Source: Brienomyrus brachyistius (taxonomy: Eukaryota; Chordata; Actinopteri; Osteoglossiformes; Mormyridae). Taken from it: 64,000 bases of DNA. Positions 34,435-48,060 of the stretch are shown piece by piece. The stretch spans positions 5,721,608-5,785,607 of the forward strand of contig NC_064549.1 of NCBI RefSeq assembly GCF_023856365.1, in the 5' to 3' direction. How positions within the stretch are numbered: position 1 is the first letter of the stretch; each line of letters opens with the position of its first letter. Position numbers and translations under genes: made by a program. The notes beneath the pieces were generated by a model. That model did not search any database, was not told the DNA's origin, and was given only the letters and a program-made list of their open reading frames with translations.

Positions 34435-37400
34435 TTTGCTTGAGATCTCTGCTTCTGTATGAAGCTCAGCAGCGTGACACAGGGGGGGATATTTCACTGC
34501 TTGGAATTGCGTCCATAGTTCAGATGGCCTTCTTGATGCAGTATTTATCTCTAATGAAATAGGCATATTCCACACTAGCGTCTCCTGAGTCGCAGATTAG
34601 CGACAGTGAACTATTCCCCATCCTGACAGAGGAAGGGAGCTCCTCTGTCTTTTAACACTCAGGCTGCCTCAAATCACAATCCTCTCCTTTTCCTATCATA
34701 CATCTGCAAATTTAAATATTTCAATAAAAAAAATAAATATAAAAATTAAAATTTGTTTATTTTATTTGAGGCCTTTTAATATGATATCTTGTACATATGT
34801 TCTCTGATCAGAAATGATATTCCAGAGAGTGAGTGTTCCTGTGATTTAGAGAATATGTCCTAATTAGCGCCTGATTTCTCTCCAGACGAGTCTGCTGAAT
34901 GACTCGGCGTACCAATAATGACGTCAATAAAGCAATTAAGCTTTGCGGGAGAGAAAAACATAACATGTCTATTGTATTTCGAAAGAGCAGAGCTGGTCAG
35001 CGCTGGTCACCCTGGCGACTGCGTTTTGATACATAGTAGCCAGTCGTAGACAACGCTTTGACCTGCTGATTTAATGATCGGCCTCAAATAATTACGAAGG
35101 TAGTGAGCCAACATTGACGATGAATGAATTTCCGTCATGGGAAAACCCGAAAGCAGGAGTGTAATTTATTGCGCAGGGGGGAGGTATATATGGTCATTGG
35201 GTTTTTAATGAAATTCTCGATTTCAGTACCGTTTCTGACTGGTTTGTTTAGGGGAGCGGTGAATGCAGCTGCTTACGAAATCACATCCTGGACAATCGAT
35301 GTGTGAGTGCACACGTGCGGGGAGGGCCTTCACGGCTTCTATTGACGTGCACGAGGCATGGTGAAAGGGAGGGGGCTCACCGAGACACCATGTGGTAGCG
35401 AAACCTGCAGAGCAGATTTTGGTACGTTCCGCAGAGTGAGCGACATCATTCTGCAGCTGACATGTTGAATGTTTTGTTGATCAGGAACCCAGAACATAAT
35501 AAGTCTCCCAGGAGACCACGTCACGTTCAGAACTAAAGGTCAGCTAAAGGCAGGAACGCTGAGACATGGCACCAGAATTCTCAGTCCTGTCTGGTCACCG
35601 GACCCTCGTTTGGCTATTTCCTGCCGTCCGACACCGGGAAACCTAGAAACTTTCATTCAGCCAAGTCCTCCTTCATGAAGTGAAGTTCTGCTAAATATTT
35701 ATGAAACATCATCCCTCGCAGCCATCCCGTCTTTCGTTACTATCGTCGCTTACCACAAACTCGCAACTCGAAAGATTAAACGACAGAAAAGCTGCGTTCT
35801 GAATAGCGATTATTGTTGCCACAAACTGCACATAACCAGCTCTGATTTATAAGATGTCATATACATTATCCGTTTGACTGGATTAAAGTGCTTTTTTTTT
35901 TGGAGCTTGAGATGCGGAATTAATAATTTTTTTTCCTCCAATCAAAGATAAATTCACCCTTGGGAGTCTGGAACAAATGTTGCCACGGTAACCATATTTT
36001 TGGTAAAATCTAGGAGAGAAATACAAAAGTAAAAGTACAGTTTCTTTTGAGCCTTAAGCTCTTCTACAGTGACTCACAGAGCAGCGGCTGTATTCATTTT
36101 GATATATATGGTTTGAACAGGATGACACAGCAGAGAAAGTTAAGGCATTAATCTCCTGGTTTTTTTAACCAGAATGATTTTACTGTTCAGGCCTGTCGAG
36201 ATTCAGAAAGTGACTGGCAGAGAGAGCCTGTACTATCCATCTGGAACATCTCTGCTTACTACGCGTATGCTTAGATGTATTCCAATTTTGTACAGAAGAA
36301 AATTTACCTGCTAACCATTCTCTGTTATGAACTTATCAGTGATTAAATGATTACATTGTCCTTGGAATACAGTTTTCCTAATAGTACTGAGGCCATAATG
36401 CATTTTTCTTAAGGATAATGAATATCTTGGTTAAATGTATAGAACAGTAAGGATGAAATGGATTATCTTTAAATTAGCTGTTAATCTTCATCTTCGTTGC
36501 ACTAGCAAATGCACCTTGTTTTGCATTTATAAACTGGCTTAATTTTTTGCTCAAAGGCAGCATTACCCTAATTGTACAAATCAATACAGTAAGTAACTCC
36601 AGCAGGAAGGTAAATGAATGTGTAATGCGATTTTCCTCCATAACTTCTGTAAGTGGATTGCAAAGCTTCAGATGGGTTTCCCGTATTTTTGAAAGGCAAA
36701 CGCAATGTGGATGCTTTACACTGAATATACCAGCACCCAGATCCAAAATATACACTCAAATCAGTCGCTCATAGATTCCCCGTTCCAAGGTTTGATGCAA
36801 GATAGAAGTCAATTTTATGTTACAGACCCTGATGACAAAAACTAACCCTTACTTGCCATTCTTCCTCACAATGTGAGGGATAGAGATGGAGAGATGTTGT
36901 TTAGTTGCTATTTTGATGTGGATCTTTCATCTTTTGTGGACAGAGCTACTGAATGGAGATGTATTTTTGAGTCTGTAAAGTATTCATTCTCACTCATAAC
37001 ATGATTGACTTGTACTGAACAGGTATACCGTACTACGGTAAATGTGTCAAATCTTATTTAATTCTGCCTTGAAGGTGTTTTGTGCCTCATTGTACATAGT
37101 ATTCAAAGACTCAAAGATTACATGTACATTTCTCCTGGCTTATACAAAAAATATTGAGAATCTTGTTAAAGTTTCTCAAGTGTTTCAGAATCAGATATGT
37201 AGCTCAGCATGTGTTTAAGAGATGCTATAATTTAGAGTTGGCTGGGTAATTAACCATCCCATGCTGGACCTCAAAGTAAATAAAAACTATGTTTATGCCC
37301 CCAGCTTCATCTATACGGGGGGGACATTTCCATGAACGTCTTGAGAGGACGGTAACGTACTCACTGGAATGCTGAAAACATCTAAACGATAAAAAATTTG

Positions 37401-37904
37401 GCCATGTCGCCCTCCCATCTGTGATGTGAAGTGCCTCATTATTTTAAATCTGACCTCAACATGTCTGACAACCTTCCAAACGATTCTTCTCCCATTCCAG
37501 CCTGAATCGAACTTAAAATTGTCCATATTTCACTCGTGCAACCAGACCATATATGCTGCAGTTTTTCTCGTATATGCTGACTCCATTATAGTTGTGTGTT
37601 GCTATATTTTCTGTTCACAGTTGGCTACTTTGTGTCACATCCAGAATAACAGAGCTAACTCTGAGTGCTGTCAGACAATAAATGTGTTGACTTCATGACA
37701 ATATAAGAACAAGAATAATGTTGCTCACAGGACAGGGGAAGAATATAAAGTGTTTCTGAAGGTTTTTCGGTCATTCCGAACACAAACGCGGTAGCACAGG
37801 GTTGGTAATACCTGTAAATATTCACTACAGACATCAGGGGCTACAGAGAACAGCGACTCTGAATGAAATCTGTCACCAAAACCCTTAAGTACACAGAGGC
37901 AGAA

Positions 37905-37905
<1 letters not shown>
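34435..37905. other. Non-coding stretch, no gene seen
   Basis: AT-rich unique-looking DNA, with a candidate regulatory cluster at 34840-35130. Frames are at most 93 codons (36474-36755 minus) and no domain is visible. Confidence 0.5.
34840..35130. promoter_or_regulatory. Candidate conserved non-coding element
   Basis: Contains CCTAATTAGCGCCTGATTTC, a CRE-like TAATGACGTCAATAAAG, GCAATTAAGCTTTGC and CAAATAATTACG. The TGACGTCA site beside homeodomain cores is the clearest motif. Conservation is untested. Confidence 0.3.
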
Positions 37906-37962
<57 letters not shown>

Positions 37963-37980
37963 CACACACAAATATATATT
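37906..37980. repeat. (GT)n(TA)n(CA)n compound microsatellite with palindrome
   Basis: GT tract 37906-37947, TA tract to about 37962, CA tract to about 37970, then AT-rich sequence. The junction forms a long perfect inverted repeat centred in the TA tract, able to extrude a hairpin or cruciform. Confidence 0.95.
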
Positions 37981-38879
37981 TATTTTTTTTATCTCATCTT
38001 CCAGTTAGCCAAAAAACTAGATTACAGCTGAGGAATATCTTAAAACCAGCGAACCCTTCTGATTCTGAAACAAACCATTTAACACACCAGTCAAAACAGG
38101 AAAGAAATATCAATTAAAGGCAAATAAGACTAATATTTTCTCTGCCTAATTCCATATAGTAGTTAAGCAATTACCCAGAGTGAGGAGTGTAATATAGCTT
38201 CCTCTCTCCGGCGCTATCCTGGCAGTATCACACAATTACTGTATGCCTGAACCGTTTCTTAAATGTCAGAGATAATTTGAAATGTGAGCTGTCAGAAGTG
38301 AAACTGTGTAATTTTAAATGCCGTCATCTCAGTCTGGGGTCTGCCACTAATCTGGGTTTTTTCAGATAAATTCCTAAAGGTAGTAATTTGACACAGGCAA
38401 GATGTCTGAAATGCATTTTTGAGGTAAATAAGATTCTATTAACTTGTCAGAAGTATATAGACGCTTCTGAAAGAAGAAAAAGGGAAAAAGCCACTTTTCA
38501 AACCGAGTTAAAGTCCAGTGTGGTGGGGACCCTTGACAAAGTTGACATCTTCAATTCTGAAACTCGTTTTTTTTTTTTTTTTTTAAAGATGTATTTCTGA
38601 AAACAAAATCACCAGTCAATGGACATAAGTGCCGTAAGAACTTGTGAGCTACTGAAGACGGAACCAGGCTTTTCGATAGGGCCTGACATTTTTTAAAGGA
38701 TTTCCAGTCATGACAGGACCTCAGATCATACAGCTGTGAAGCACTCTCTCGCACACTGGGCCCTCAGCACATCTACTGGAGTCTCTGTCATGGATTTGTA
38801 AATTTTATTTCCCCGTTTGCTAATGTGCCATGGATGAGATGAAATTTTTTTACCTCTTCTGGTATTTCGGCTAAAATGG
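37981..38879. other. Non-coding stretch, no gene seen
   Basis: AT-rich DNA with an 18-bp T run at 38567-38584. Frames are at most 70 codons. Confidence 0.5.
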
Positions 38880-39030
38880 TTCCCCGTTTTGTTCCCGCCC
38901 AGCTCTCAGCAAACCTGAACCAAACAACCAAGCAATCAAGAACATCGAATACCTGCTACAGGTGTGTTGGGAGCAGGGAGGGAGCGGAAATGCAGACTGT
39001 CTGGGGGTCCCGGAGGATTGGGTTCAGAAA
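38880..39030. mobile_element. Fold-back MITE, copy 2 (family A)
   Basis: The left arm begins GTTTTGTTCCCGCCCAGCTC and continues AGCAAACCTG; the right arm reads CAGGTGTGTTGGGAGCAGGG then GAGGGAGCGGAAATGCAGAC and TGTCTGGGGGTCCCGGAGGA. The right arm matches the right arm of the copy near 24890, and the outer part of the left arm is lost. Confidence 0.72.
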
Positions 39031-39508
39031 CTGGCTGGAAGATAAAGATACTCGCAGGTGATGCCCTTCCATGTCAGCCGGAAAGACTGTGACCTGTTTG
39101 AATAACAAGCCGGCCACGCTTGACGGACGCCCTTTGGACGTGCTTTTAATGAGTCCTGCCTCCAGCTCTCCTGGCCATGTTGCCCTCCTCCTGTGTGAAA
39201 TGGATTATCTGGTTCACATATGACTGCCGCTCTAGACAAGCTTTTAAGCCCTTGGGTGGGGCTGCTATGTGATGCCAATCACCATCCAGCTTAACCCATG
39301 AGAAAATGTCATTGACAGGCCATAATAATCCCATCCGCTGCAGGTGTCACACAGCCCACATACATTACGTGGCCACACATGCATGGAGAATCCCTCAGCT
39401 TCATGGACGATGCCTGAAAATGGGATCTAGTGTACAGGCCATTTAGCTTAGCATCCTGCCGTCTAAGGCCATCTTGCTGACAGTGCAACAATCTATCCAT
39501 TTTGTGAA
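39031..39508. other. Non-coding stretch, no gene seen
   Basis: Short unique interval between a MITE and a SINE. Overlapping minus-strand frames of 60-85 codons have no domain signature. Confidence 0.5.
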
Positions 39509-39763
39509 ACCACATGTCCTATTCATGGTCATGGGGAGGGGCGTGGGGTCTGGACCCCATCTTGGAGGCATCTGGTACAAGGCCCGGAACAATCCAGAAT
39601 GGCCACCAACCCATCATAGCTATGGACACTTTGGTAACTGCTTGGAGCACCCAGAGGAAACCCTACACTGATATGAGGAGAGCATGCAAACTCCACACAG
39701 ATGGCACACAGACTCGAACCCGGGTCCCAGTGTGAGGTAACGGGGCTAACCACTGCGCCACAA
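39509..39763 (-). mobile_element. tRNA-derived SINE, near full length, minus strand
   Basis: On the minus strand it begins with an A-box-like TGGCGCAGTGGTTAGCCCCG (complement of 39742-39761), has a B-box-like GGGTTCGAGTC (complement of 39711-39721), then TGTGTGGAGTTTGCATGCTC and GGGTTTCCTCTGGGTGCTCC, and ends in the usual GACCATGAATAGGAC-type tail. This is the best-preserved SINE in the window. It resembles the copy at 21885. Confidence 0.82.
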
Positions 39764-42700
39764 CAATGCAAGCCTTGCTTCACAAAATATGATGCTTACA
39801 TACTATCACAATGCTTATCCTGTGCAGTGTTATGCAGTGCTGTACATGGCAGTGAATATCTCTCTGTTGTCTGTTGTGGACTATGCCTCTAAAAAAAAGA
39901 ACCAAAAGAGGTCAAAGAGAAGAAACCTCTGAAGGATCCTCTACAGAATCTGGAGAAGCTCATCCCTCATATTGTTTCGAGAATTTGCTGTGAATATTAT
40001 ACACAGACGAATGACACTGCTTACTTTCACTGCTAATGCGCTTGATTTATATTTTGGAGAATTTGACTTGAGTCCTCATGTCTCCAGAAAACAAGGCAAC
40101 TGGATACAGTATCACGCAGCCCGATTATGAGCCGTGATATGTTACATTAAAACTGTAACAAATTGAGTGGGAGTCTTTTTGGTGTTCAGTTGAATATTAA
40201 TTAAGTCGATTAACGGAGTGAAATTGCAATTTAAAGTGTAATTGGCACTGAGATGACATTGAAAGTTCGCGGGTAACTGGGGAACATGCCGTAACCTTGA
40301 ACCTTCTGCTAATGAGCATCAGTGGCCCCCACCTACTGAAGAAAATCAACTGTCTTATGAATCGCTCACAACTGTGTGCAATATGAAGGCATCACTTAGC
40401 AATTACGCTCAGAGTCTAGGCAGTGGAACAGTACAGAATATCTAAATAAGGTCTGAACTTCATACGGAAGAATATCTGCGTTATGATTGCAATTTCCCTT
40501 GGATACAATGGTCTGCCCTTGAAGCTTTACCTTCACTGGAAGTTCATTAGACGGCTAATTGGTCTTTTTAAAATGAAATAGATCCTTTTAAAAATAAAAA
40601 TAAAAGTCTTCCAGTCCCTACAACAGCACGTAGCTACAAAGAAATCTCTCCAAGAAATTTTGACTGGCCATCAAGCTTAAATAAAATTGACAGCGAAATA
40701 AGGTTTTAGGAAAGTGCTTGAAACGTTGAATGAAAGCAATTAATAATTGCTTCCTTAGATATTTCGCGTAAACACCAAATATCTCAAAAGGGAGCAGCGG
40801 AACATCCAGAGCTGAGACCATCTTAAAAGGGAGTATAATTATGTCGGAGTCAGTGGAAAGAGGGAACGGTGATACTCATCCTTTTTAACATAATACTCCC
40901 ATTTTGTATTCCAAGGTCTTGCTGGGAACAGAGAATTAGCTTACAGCCCTTGAATGCTGATAAAACCTCACACTGTTTTTTGCTAAGAACCATGGGATTG
41001 GAAACCGTTGCATTAGTGTGAAAGCTCTGGTTAATGGCGGGCCTGTCATACCGCGGCAAAGACCAGTAATGGCATCTCCTCCAGCAAGCTCTTCTAATAA
41101 GTGTCAGCCTTCTCCTCTCCCAGTTGCCCTCCAGCAAAGATACTGTGTTCTGGTGGCAAGAGAGATTAGCATACAAAAAGCCACTGTTAACATTGGATGC
41201 TTTTTAACAGCCATAGACATTATATGTTGATATGTTTTTACTTTAGGCTACGCAGGTACAACCAATAATGTGAGAGATTATTTAAGAGACTGAGTCTACA
41301 TTTGACTACGCTCTACCGTGATTGTATGGTTGCCCATACAGAATATTTAATATCATAGCCCTTCACTGTTGGGCCACATAAATTTCAAGCAGTGGCTGCA
41401 TACACAGGTCACACACGGAAGGAGGTTACACGTTTGTCATCAAGATTGAGAGGAAGTGTAGCATGGCCGAGTGACATCTGATTGGGCCCTCTGTGTTGAT
41501 GCTGTCCTCCTCCATCTCTGATTCGACACTTGAAAAGATGTCATAGCAGCATGCAGCCTATCAGAGCGTAGGACAGCCCACTGAAGAGAGGTGGGAATGG
41601 TCTATCTGGCTAGTCCCCAGACTGCCCTGATCCGTACCCCACGGGATAATGGCAAATACATTCGTTGGTGTGGATGCTGAGGGTCATTTCGGTTTAAAGT
41701 GTTGGCTCAGCAAAGAACAGACACTATTCATAAAAATGATTTTATGCTTGTACTCCCACAGAGTAGAGGTAGCACATGCTATTTCTTGAGTCTTGATTTG
41801 ATTTCCTTCTTCTCTGCCAGCATCCCTCTTTTCTCTAAACTACCCGGGCCACTTTTTTGTTATTTCTTCATGCCCCCCGGCGCTACCTGCCTGCAGCGGG
41901 GGCGACGAAATGGGACAAATCCTGGTGAAATAATCCTCCTTAGTGCCGTGCCGACATTGTGCTAATGGTAATATTGATTTAGGCGGAAAGGGCGAATATG
42001 CAGCAGAGCGTTAAATAGGCACGTCTGGGCTGAGGATTCTGGAGACAAAGGTGGTGGGAGGGGTGCATGTAACCCTAAATGATTTCCTGCAGTGTGGCCT
42101 GTCTCCTCTGTCCTATACCCCTGTCTGTGTTAATGTTGCTGCTGGGTATTAGTCTGGGTACCCGGCACATGCCCAGGGTGTCGGAGATCTGTGTAGGCGG
42201 AGAGTGGCATGCAGGTGGCATGGTACCTCATGATGACACCACAATGGTCTCTCATTCAGGGCACAACTGCATTACAAGGAAAACTCAGGCCCGAGACACT
42301 GTCGGATAGTAGAAATTTCTGCATAGTCAGATGTTTCTCTTGAAAACCCTTGACTTAAATTTTTTACACTTTAATCCTTTTATACACACAAACTAAGATA
42401 TGATCACGAGGTAAACGATGGTGGAACAAGCAGAAAAAATTCGGCCCCACTTGACAGGAACTGACATTTGTACTGAGCAATGCTTTTGTTTGTTTGTTTT
42501 TTTGAGTTGGATGTAAATTTTTAGTAGAATAGTGTTATTACTTATTATGAATATTTAATTGTTCTGGTTACTTGAGCAAGCAACTTGCTGGTTACCTGAA
42601 TGCCGGATACCAGAGCTGCCACTGTACTGTACACACATTTTTCTATATTTTATTGGAATAATTTGTATTGGAAAGGAATTTTATTTTGGTGTATTTTTGA

Positions 42701-45700
42701 GCAGTTCGATGCGCTGTTCGGCGTCGCAGTTGAAAGTGGACTAAGCATCAGCTTCTGGGTGACATTTAAGGGGACTGGGCACGATGACAGTGAGCGCAGT
42801 GAGTGGGCTCGTCACCTGACTCTGCTCTGCCCCAGGACGTCCCCTCCCTCCCTCCCTCAAACTGCTGGATCTCCAGTGAAGTACCTCTGAACTCCTTCAA
42901 ACGCTGCGTGTGTCTGGGCCTGCTGCCCACAAACAAAACTTGTAATTACTACCGAGCACCTTAATATTCATGTAATCCGCACATTGTCATTAATTAACCA
43001 AATGCACGGGCAGAGTGCTTCCAGTGGCACGTGTATCCCCGTCTCTGCATACATTAGGCCGGCGCTGAAGTCGGTGAACGCTTTGAGAGCTGCACGGGGC
43101 TGGGGAACAGGGCCCCCGTCGTGTGCTGCCTCCCCGCAGACGTTTGTCATCAACATATTGATTACTTACAAATGAACACGACGCCGCTCGCTTCCTCGAC
43201 TCAGCGTGTCGTATCGAAAACAGCGAGACCCCGAATAATTACTGCTGATGGAAAGGTCTCCGAAGCGCGTCTTCACGGTAAGAGGAGGGTAAACATGCAC
43301 GCGGCGGTAATACTGCTGTTTAGTGCATCTGAACAGGGGCGGCTCTCGCACGTCATGCTGCTCGCCGCTCCCTGATGGCAAGCAGTATGGATCATTGGCG
43401 TGAACTCCGACGCCACGCATAGACTCCACGAAGAGGCCCAAAGGGCGCTTCGAAGGGTGCTTTGAGCACACAGGCAGTGATATCTTCACCAGGAAAAAGT
43501 GTGGGAGCGTGCGAACCTTAGGCACTGTGATATTGTGGCTCATTAGCATGTGCAAACACATTAGCATTCCCCTGAAAATGACGGCCTCCTTGCCAACAAG
43601 AACTCCTGCTTTGGAGGTTCGACTCCCAGTTTACATGCTTGTACCATGTCGTACGGACCTTCTCTCGAAAACGGGCTCCATCAGACCGACTGCTTAATGA
43701 GGGTGCTACGCAGCCAACCTCGCCCCAAGCATGTCCTCTAACGCAAATATTGCTGAGCTGAACGAGTGGTCATGGAGGTCAAAGAGGGCCGGAACCTCCC
43801 GGAACCTGCGCACGGCCATTCCCGATCTCGTCTCTACGCGGATCACCGACTGTGGCAATAACTCTCTGTCACAGAGCCGCGCCCCAGAATCCTGCCCAGA
43901 GCCACTCGAAATGCCAGCCCCCACCTTCATCAGCCCCACATGCTTCTCTACACCCCCCGCAGGTATTATTCTGCATAATGCCTGTCATACATTACGATAT
44001 GATATTTTGTATATTAGCTGCCTGCATGTATGAGTACAGTGTGTCCCCGTGTGTATCTACAGTCAGCCACAATCAGATCCTGCAGATCACAGGAGAGACC
44101 GAACACGCAGCCATAGTGTCAGGAAAGTGGTCTCGCTGGGAACCTTCCGGCGGAGAAACGAGATGAGCGATTCCGATTGGGATACAATAAAAAATGGGAA
44201 AATGAGCCTGTGACAGACAATAAAAGAGAGAATGACCCCCTCACTGTCTTACAGAATCACCGTGATTTAGGCATTTCTGAGACAATGAGGGCAGCAGCGG
44301 TGAGATGGAGGCACTTTCAGGCACACTGGGGGGGGTCCCGCCTGCCAGCCCGCCCGCCTTCTGCCTGATGACGTTCAACAGTGGGAGCTCACCCCCCCCC
44401 ACTCCAATCCTACCTGCGTTCCGGCAGCTCGCAAAACTGAAATATTTAAAATACAAAGTAAAATATTTTCCGGAGACTTGTTGAAAATTGGCTCGTAGAA
44501 GGTAATGGATGTCCCGCGAAAGTGCAGCGACGTGGACCCATAAAGCTGATAAATATTTGCAGAGCCGGGCCGCTGTCCCGTGAAAAGCGCGGACCAATTA
44601 GGAGAACAACGGAATGTTAACTCGCTCATTAGAAGACGGGAGGATGAACAAATGTCACATTTCCATATTAGGACCTGTTCCAGCGGGTTGGGGCATGGGA
44701 GGGTGCCGCCGTGGACACCCCTCCCCCGGTCTATCGGCCTTCAGAGAGTCTCGCGCGCGTCGGCGCTGAGCTGTACGTGCCCTTTGTGTCTGAAGCTGTT
44801 TTCGTCGCCGATATCTTCCACCGCTACAATGCAGACTCTGCTGAGCAATCATTCAGGCCCGACAGGCCGGGACCACAATGCAGCCATAACCACATATTTA
44901 ATAAGACTCCCGTCCCACTGTACGTGCAAATGTGCAGAGCAGCCTTTTCTCCTTAGATGGACTGTTTTATCGGCGTTGCATGAAACTAGGAATCAAATTT
45001 GTATGGACTGAACTGAGGCCTCCAGAGTACGAATCTCATCTTGGTGTGTCTGTCTCCTTGTCCCTCTGACCCTTCGTCTGCCGCAAACCCCCCACCCCCC
45101 AGACTGCCTGGGACTGTTACCTCTGAGTCCCTGAAGTTCTTTCTTGTGTTCACACCATTAAACCTTCAAACATTCGAAAAAACATTCGAAAACACGACCC
45201 CCCCCCAAGTTCCTGCCGGGCTCAACCCCTCACGTTCTCCTCCATGAAAAACCGTCTGAGTTCTGTTCAAGCCCTGGCTCACCGTGCCCCACCTGTGGGA
45301 TACCGTGGCGTAATGATCCAGAGAGCTGTTTTCTATGCAGACTATCAACCTACCTCTGCTGTATCACTCAGGGCACTTCTTAGTCTGTGTGCATCGCTGC
45401 GGCTTTTCTCCAGGCACCGGTCGTTCTGTCGGAGCCTCGAGGCCGGCTCTGTGTAACACAAGTTATCCGCCTGGGATGAAGGCTCCAGGTAAATGAAGCA
45501 GTAATCACACGTAGGTGCTGCTCCTGTTGTTTCGCTGCCTGGGCTCCTGCCATGCTCTCCAGTGCTACTCAAAAGATAACAAGGGGATTTTCTGCAGCTT
45601 CTCACTTTATTTTCTTAGCTCTGCGTCGTCACGGTCCTAATGCCATGAAACAATGCTGTGAAATGCTGAATACTGACTGGAAAGAATCGAGGGGGGTGTC

Positions 45701-46008
45701 TCTGTATGTACCTGCTGCTGTGATTTATTCATTTAAGTACTCCTCTCTTTGTTTTTCCACCATTTAAGCCAGTGATCCTAATTTAATGTACTCCTCTGTC
45801 TCTGCATTGAGTAAACGGAAAAGCCGGTTGTATCCGGAAATGAAAAAAAAAAAATCTCCCTAGTTTCCTTTGGCACTGGGCCCTCTGTCACCCTTATCTC
45901 TTTTTAAAAAGTCTAACGCCGTTCAGTGACATTCTTCCAGCACTCTTACTCACCCTGAGCATCTTCGTGTCTCATGGAACAGAGGCGATTTTGTGTCCAA
46001 CGGTGTGA
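39764..46008. other. Long non-coding stretch, no gene seen
   Basis: About 6.2 kb of unique-looking DNA, AT-rich to about 42.5 kb and more GC-balanced after that. Frames up to 143 codons (44580-45011 plus) and 133 codons (43166-43567 minus) occur in the GC-balanced part, overlap open frames on the other strand and lack domains. One candidate regulatory cluster is listed separately. Confidence 0.5.
40150..40290. promoter_or_regulatory. Candidate conserved non-coding element
   Basis: Includes GTTGAATATTAATTAAGTCG, GATTAACGGAGTG, TTGCAATTTAAAGTGTAATT and GGCACTGAGATGACATTG. Dense TTAATTAA and GATTAA cores, no repeat signature. Confidence 0.28.
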
Positions 46009-46060
46009 TAAACTCGCAGCAAACAAACTCGCAGCAAACAAACTCGCAGCAAACAAACTC
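46009..46060. repeat. 15-bp tandem repeat, about 3.4 units
   Basis: Perfect units ACTCGCAGCAAACAA. The period is a multiple of three, so a plus-strand frame reads through it as Asn-Ser-Gln-Gln-Thr repeats; this is not evidence for a gene. Confidence 0.95.
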
Positions 46061-47089
46061 ACTGTCGGGCCGTGTTTACACAGTCAGGTGCTCCGGTAAC
46101 CTTCCGCCTTTTGGGGGCGCTGCAGAAAAGCCGCGTGGACCTGGACGGTGCCCAGAAACGGCCACCTGCGGAGTCCTTACTGACTGATAGAAAAATGCTA
46201 CAATGCCTGTCTGGAGAGAAAGGAAACCGCAAAGTTATACAACTCTGTAAAGACCTAAATCTCCTTCTTAAGGAAGAAAAAAATGTAATTGTACAAGAAA
46301 GAGAATTTACATAATGCAGCAACGAGCAAGGCTCTAGAGGCTTAGTGCCATGGAACTGCGAGGCTCGCCGATTAAGATGATAACATCGCTTCATTCTCTT
46401 GCTGAGAGCGACAGTGTAAATTTGGGTCCCCACAATCACCGTTAGTCAGAAAGATTACTCCAAGACACTCGCACCTAATCCAAGCCAAATGACCACCTCC
46501 CCCGGGCACATTTGGGCAGTGGGATGGCAAATCATTGTTATAGTGTAATAGTGTTAACTAGGGTGTGTTGGTGGGGTGCGAAATGACACACGAAGCAGCA
46601 TTAGCTGTGTCCGAGTAGCTCGTCTGCAGCGTGTTAAGGGTTCCACGGCGATATCGCACCCATGTCACCTCACACGGGAGGCAAAGGCAACCCACGACAC
46701 TGAGGGTCACCTTAGTGAATTGAGCACAAACAGAGCAAATACGACACAAAGACGATCGAGGCAGAGAATGAAGGATCGCCCTTCCTTATGGGGAAGCCAG
46801 TGACATCAAATGACCCTTTTATCTCCGTCTCCAATCTCTAGAGGAAAGCACTGCAGCAAATACTACTTATCAACTTCGGCGAGGAGCGGCGCAGGGTGGG
46901 CTCTGGCACGGCTGGGAGGCCGTAGACCAAAGCGGGAACACTGTGAGTCGCATCACGGCCGTCTGTCTGACTAATGAATTAAAAGCGTGCTGTTTGTCGA
47001 TCACTCATGTCCTGCTATGGGTTCAGCACTCGCTGAGGGGAATTAAATTGTTTTTTAAAGCCAGCCTCGAGTAAATGCACCACAGACCG

Positions 47090-47230
47090 GTGTTAGATTG
47101 ATGAGTACGACGGGAATCGCCTCCCGTAAATTATCCCCGAAGACGGCCCATTTATAAACACCGCTGATATTTGTCCTGGGATCGTTTTTGCTGGCAGGAA
47201 TAACGGCGGTCAATGAAATTTATCAACCAG
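47090..47230. promoter_or_regulatory. Candidate conserved non-coding element
   Basis: Repeat-free segment with TTAGATTGATGAGTACGACG, GTAAATTATCCCCGAAG, CCATTTATAAACACCGCTGA and GGCGGTCAATGAAATTTATC. Forkhead-like ATAAACA and homeodomain-like cores are close together. Confidence 0.25.
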
Positions 47231-47829
47231 GACCACCAGGGGTCGTGTTCCAGGGCTTCTGTCGTTCCATCTACCTTCGCTGGATGCGAGGCAGACCATG
47301 GGCTGGGGTGTGAGGGCCAGGGGCTTTGCAGCAGATTGCTGTTATTATTTTTAAGCTACGAGGAAACAATTAAAGGACATTTCAGCTGTTTGGTGCTAGA
47401 AGGTGTTGAGAACGATAGTGTGGAAAACGCATCCTGAGGCTGTGAGGAACAGAGAGGAAGGGGGGGGGGGGACAGGAGATTGAATTATATCTCCTGCTCA
47501 TCCATCTTTCTCCAGTAGCCCCCTTGGCTGGGGGCTGAAGTGTTTTCCTTCTGGCAAATGTAACAGGGATTTGGTAATAAATCACACCGCCAGCGGATCC
47601 TGCTCAGCCACCTTGCTGAGAAACTCCCTTTGCAAAGCCACTCGTCTAGTCCCGGCATCGTCGGCCAGGGGGAGAGCTGCACGCTCCGGCCAGATCCGCT
47701 GTCCCTGTGAAGACAGACGGCGCCCCCCGCAGGCCTCCTCTGTGCCCATCATCGCTAAGCGGAGAGCCACGCACTCCGTCTGTCTTTGTGAGCTGTGCCG
47801 CTCGGAATGCTTGACGGGAGACAACATTT

Positions 47830-48060
47830 GATTGTCATGCTTAGATGAATCGCTTCATTTGCGGCTCATTTATAAATAAAGTATGGATTCCTGCAGAAAA
47901 TGAATCAGACTTGCGTTGGCCCCAGGCCAAATCAATCTCTTTTTTTCAAATTCGCTGTTAAATATTGCACAGAGGGCAATTAACCTGAGCAGAAGGGTTA
48001 TATATGGAAGGAATGAAACCGATAGTTGTCCAATAGCCTGGGCTAGATTTACAAAAAATA
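47830..48060. promoter_or_regulatory. Candidate conserved non-coding element
   Basis: SOX-like GATTGTCATG, CTCATTTATAAATAAAGTAT, CCAAATCAATCTC, GCTGTTAAATATTGCACAGA, GGGCAATTAACC and GATAGTTGTCCAATAGCC. Motif-dense and free of repeats. Confidence 0.28.

Noticed and set aside
43166..45011. Cluster of 100-143 codon frames as exons of a hidden gene
   Set aside because: The area is more GC-balanced, which lengthens chance frames. Frames on both strands overlap, and none matches a protein family I know.
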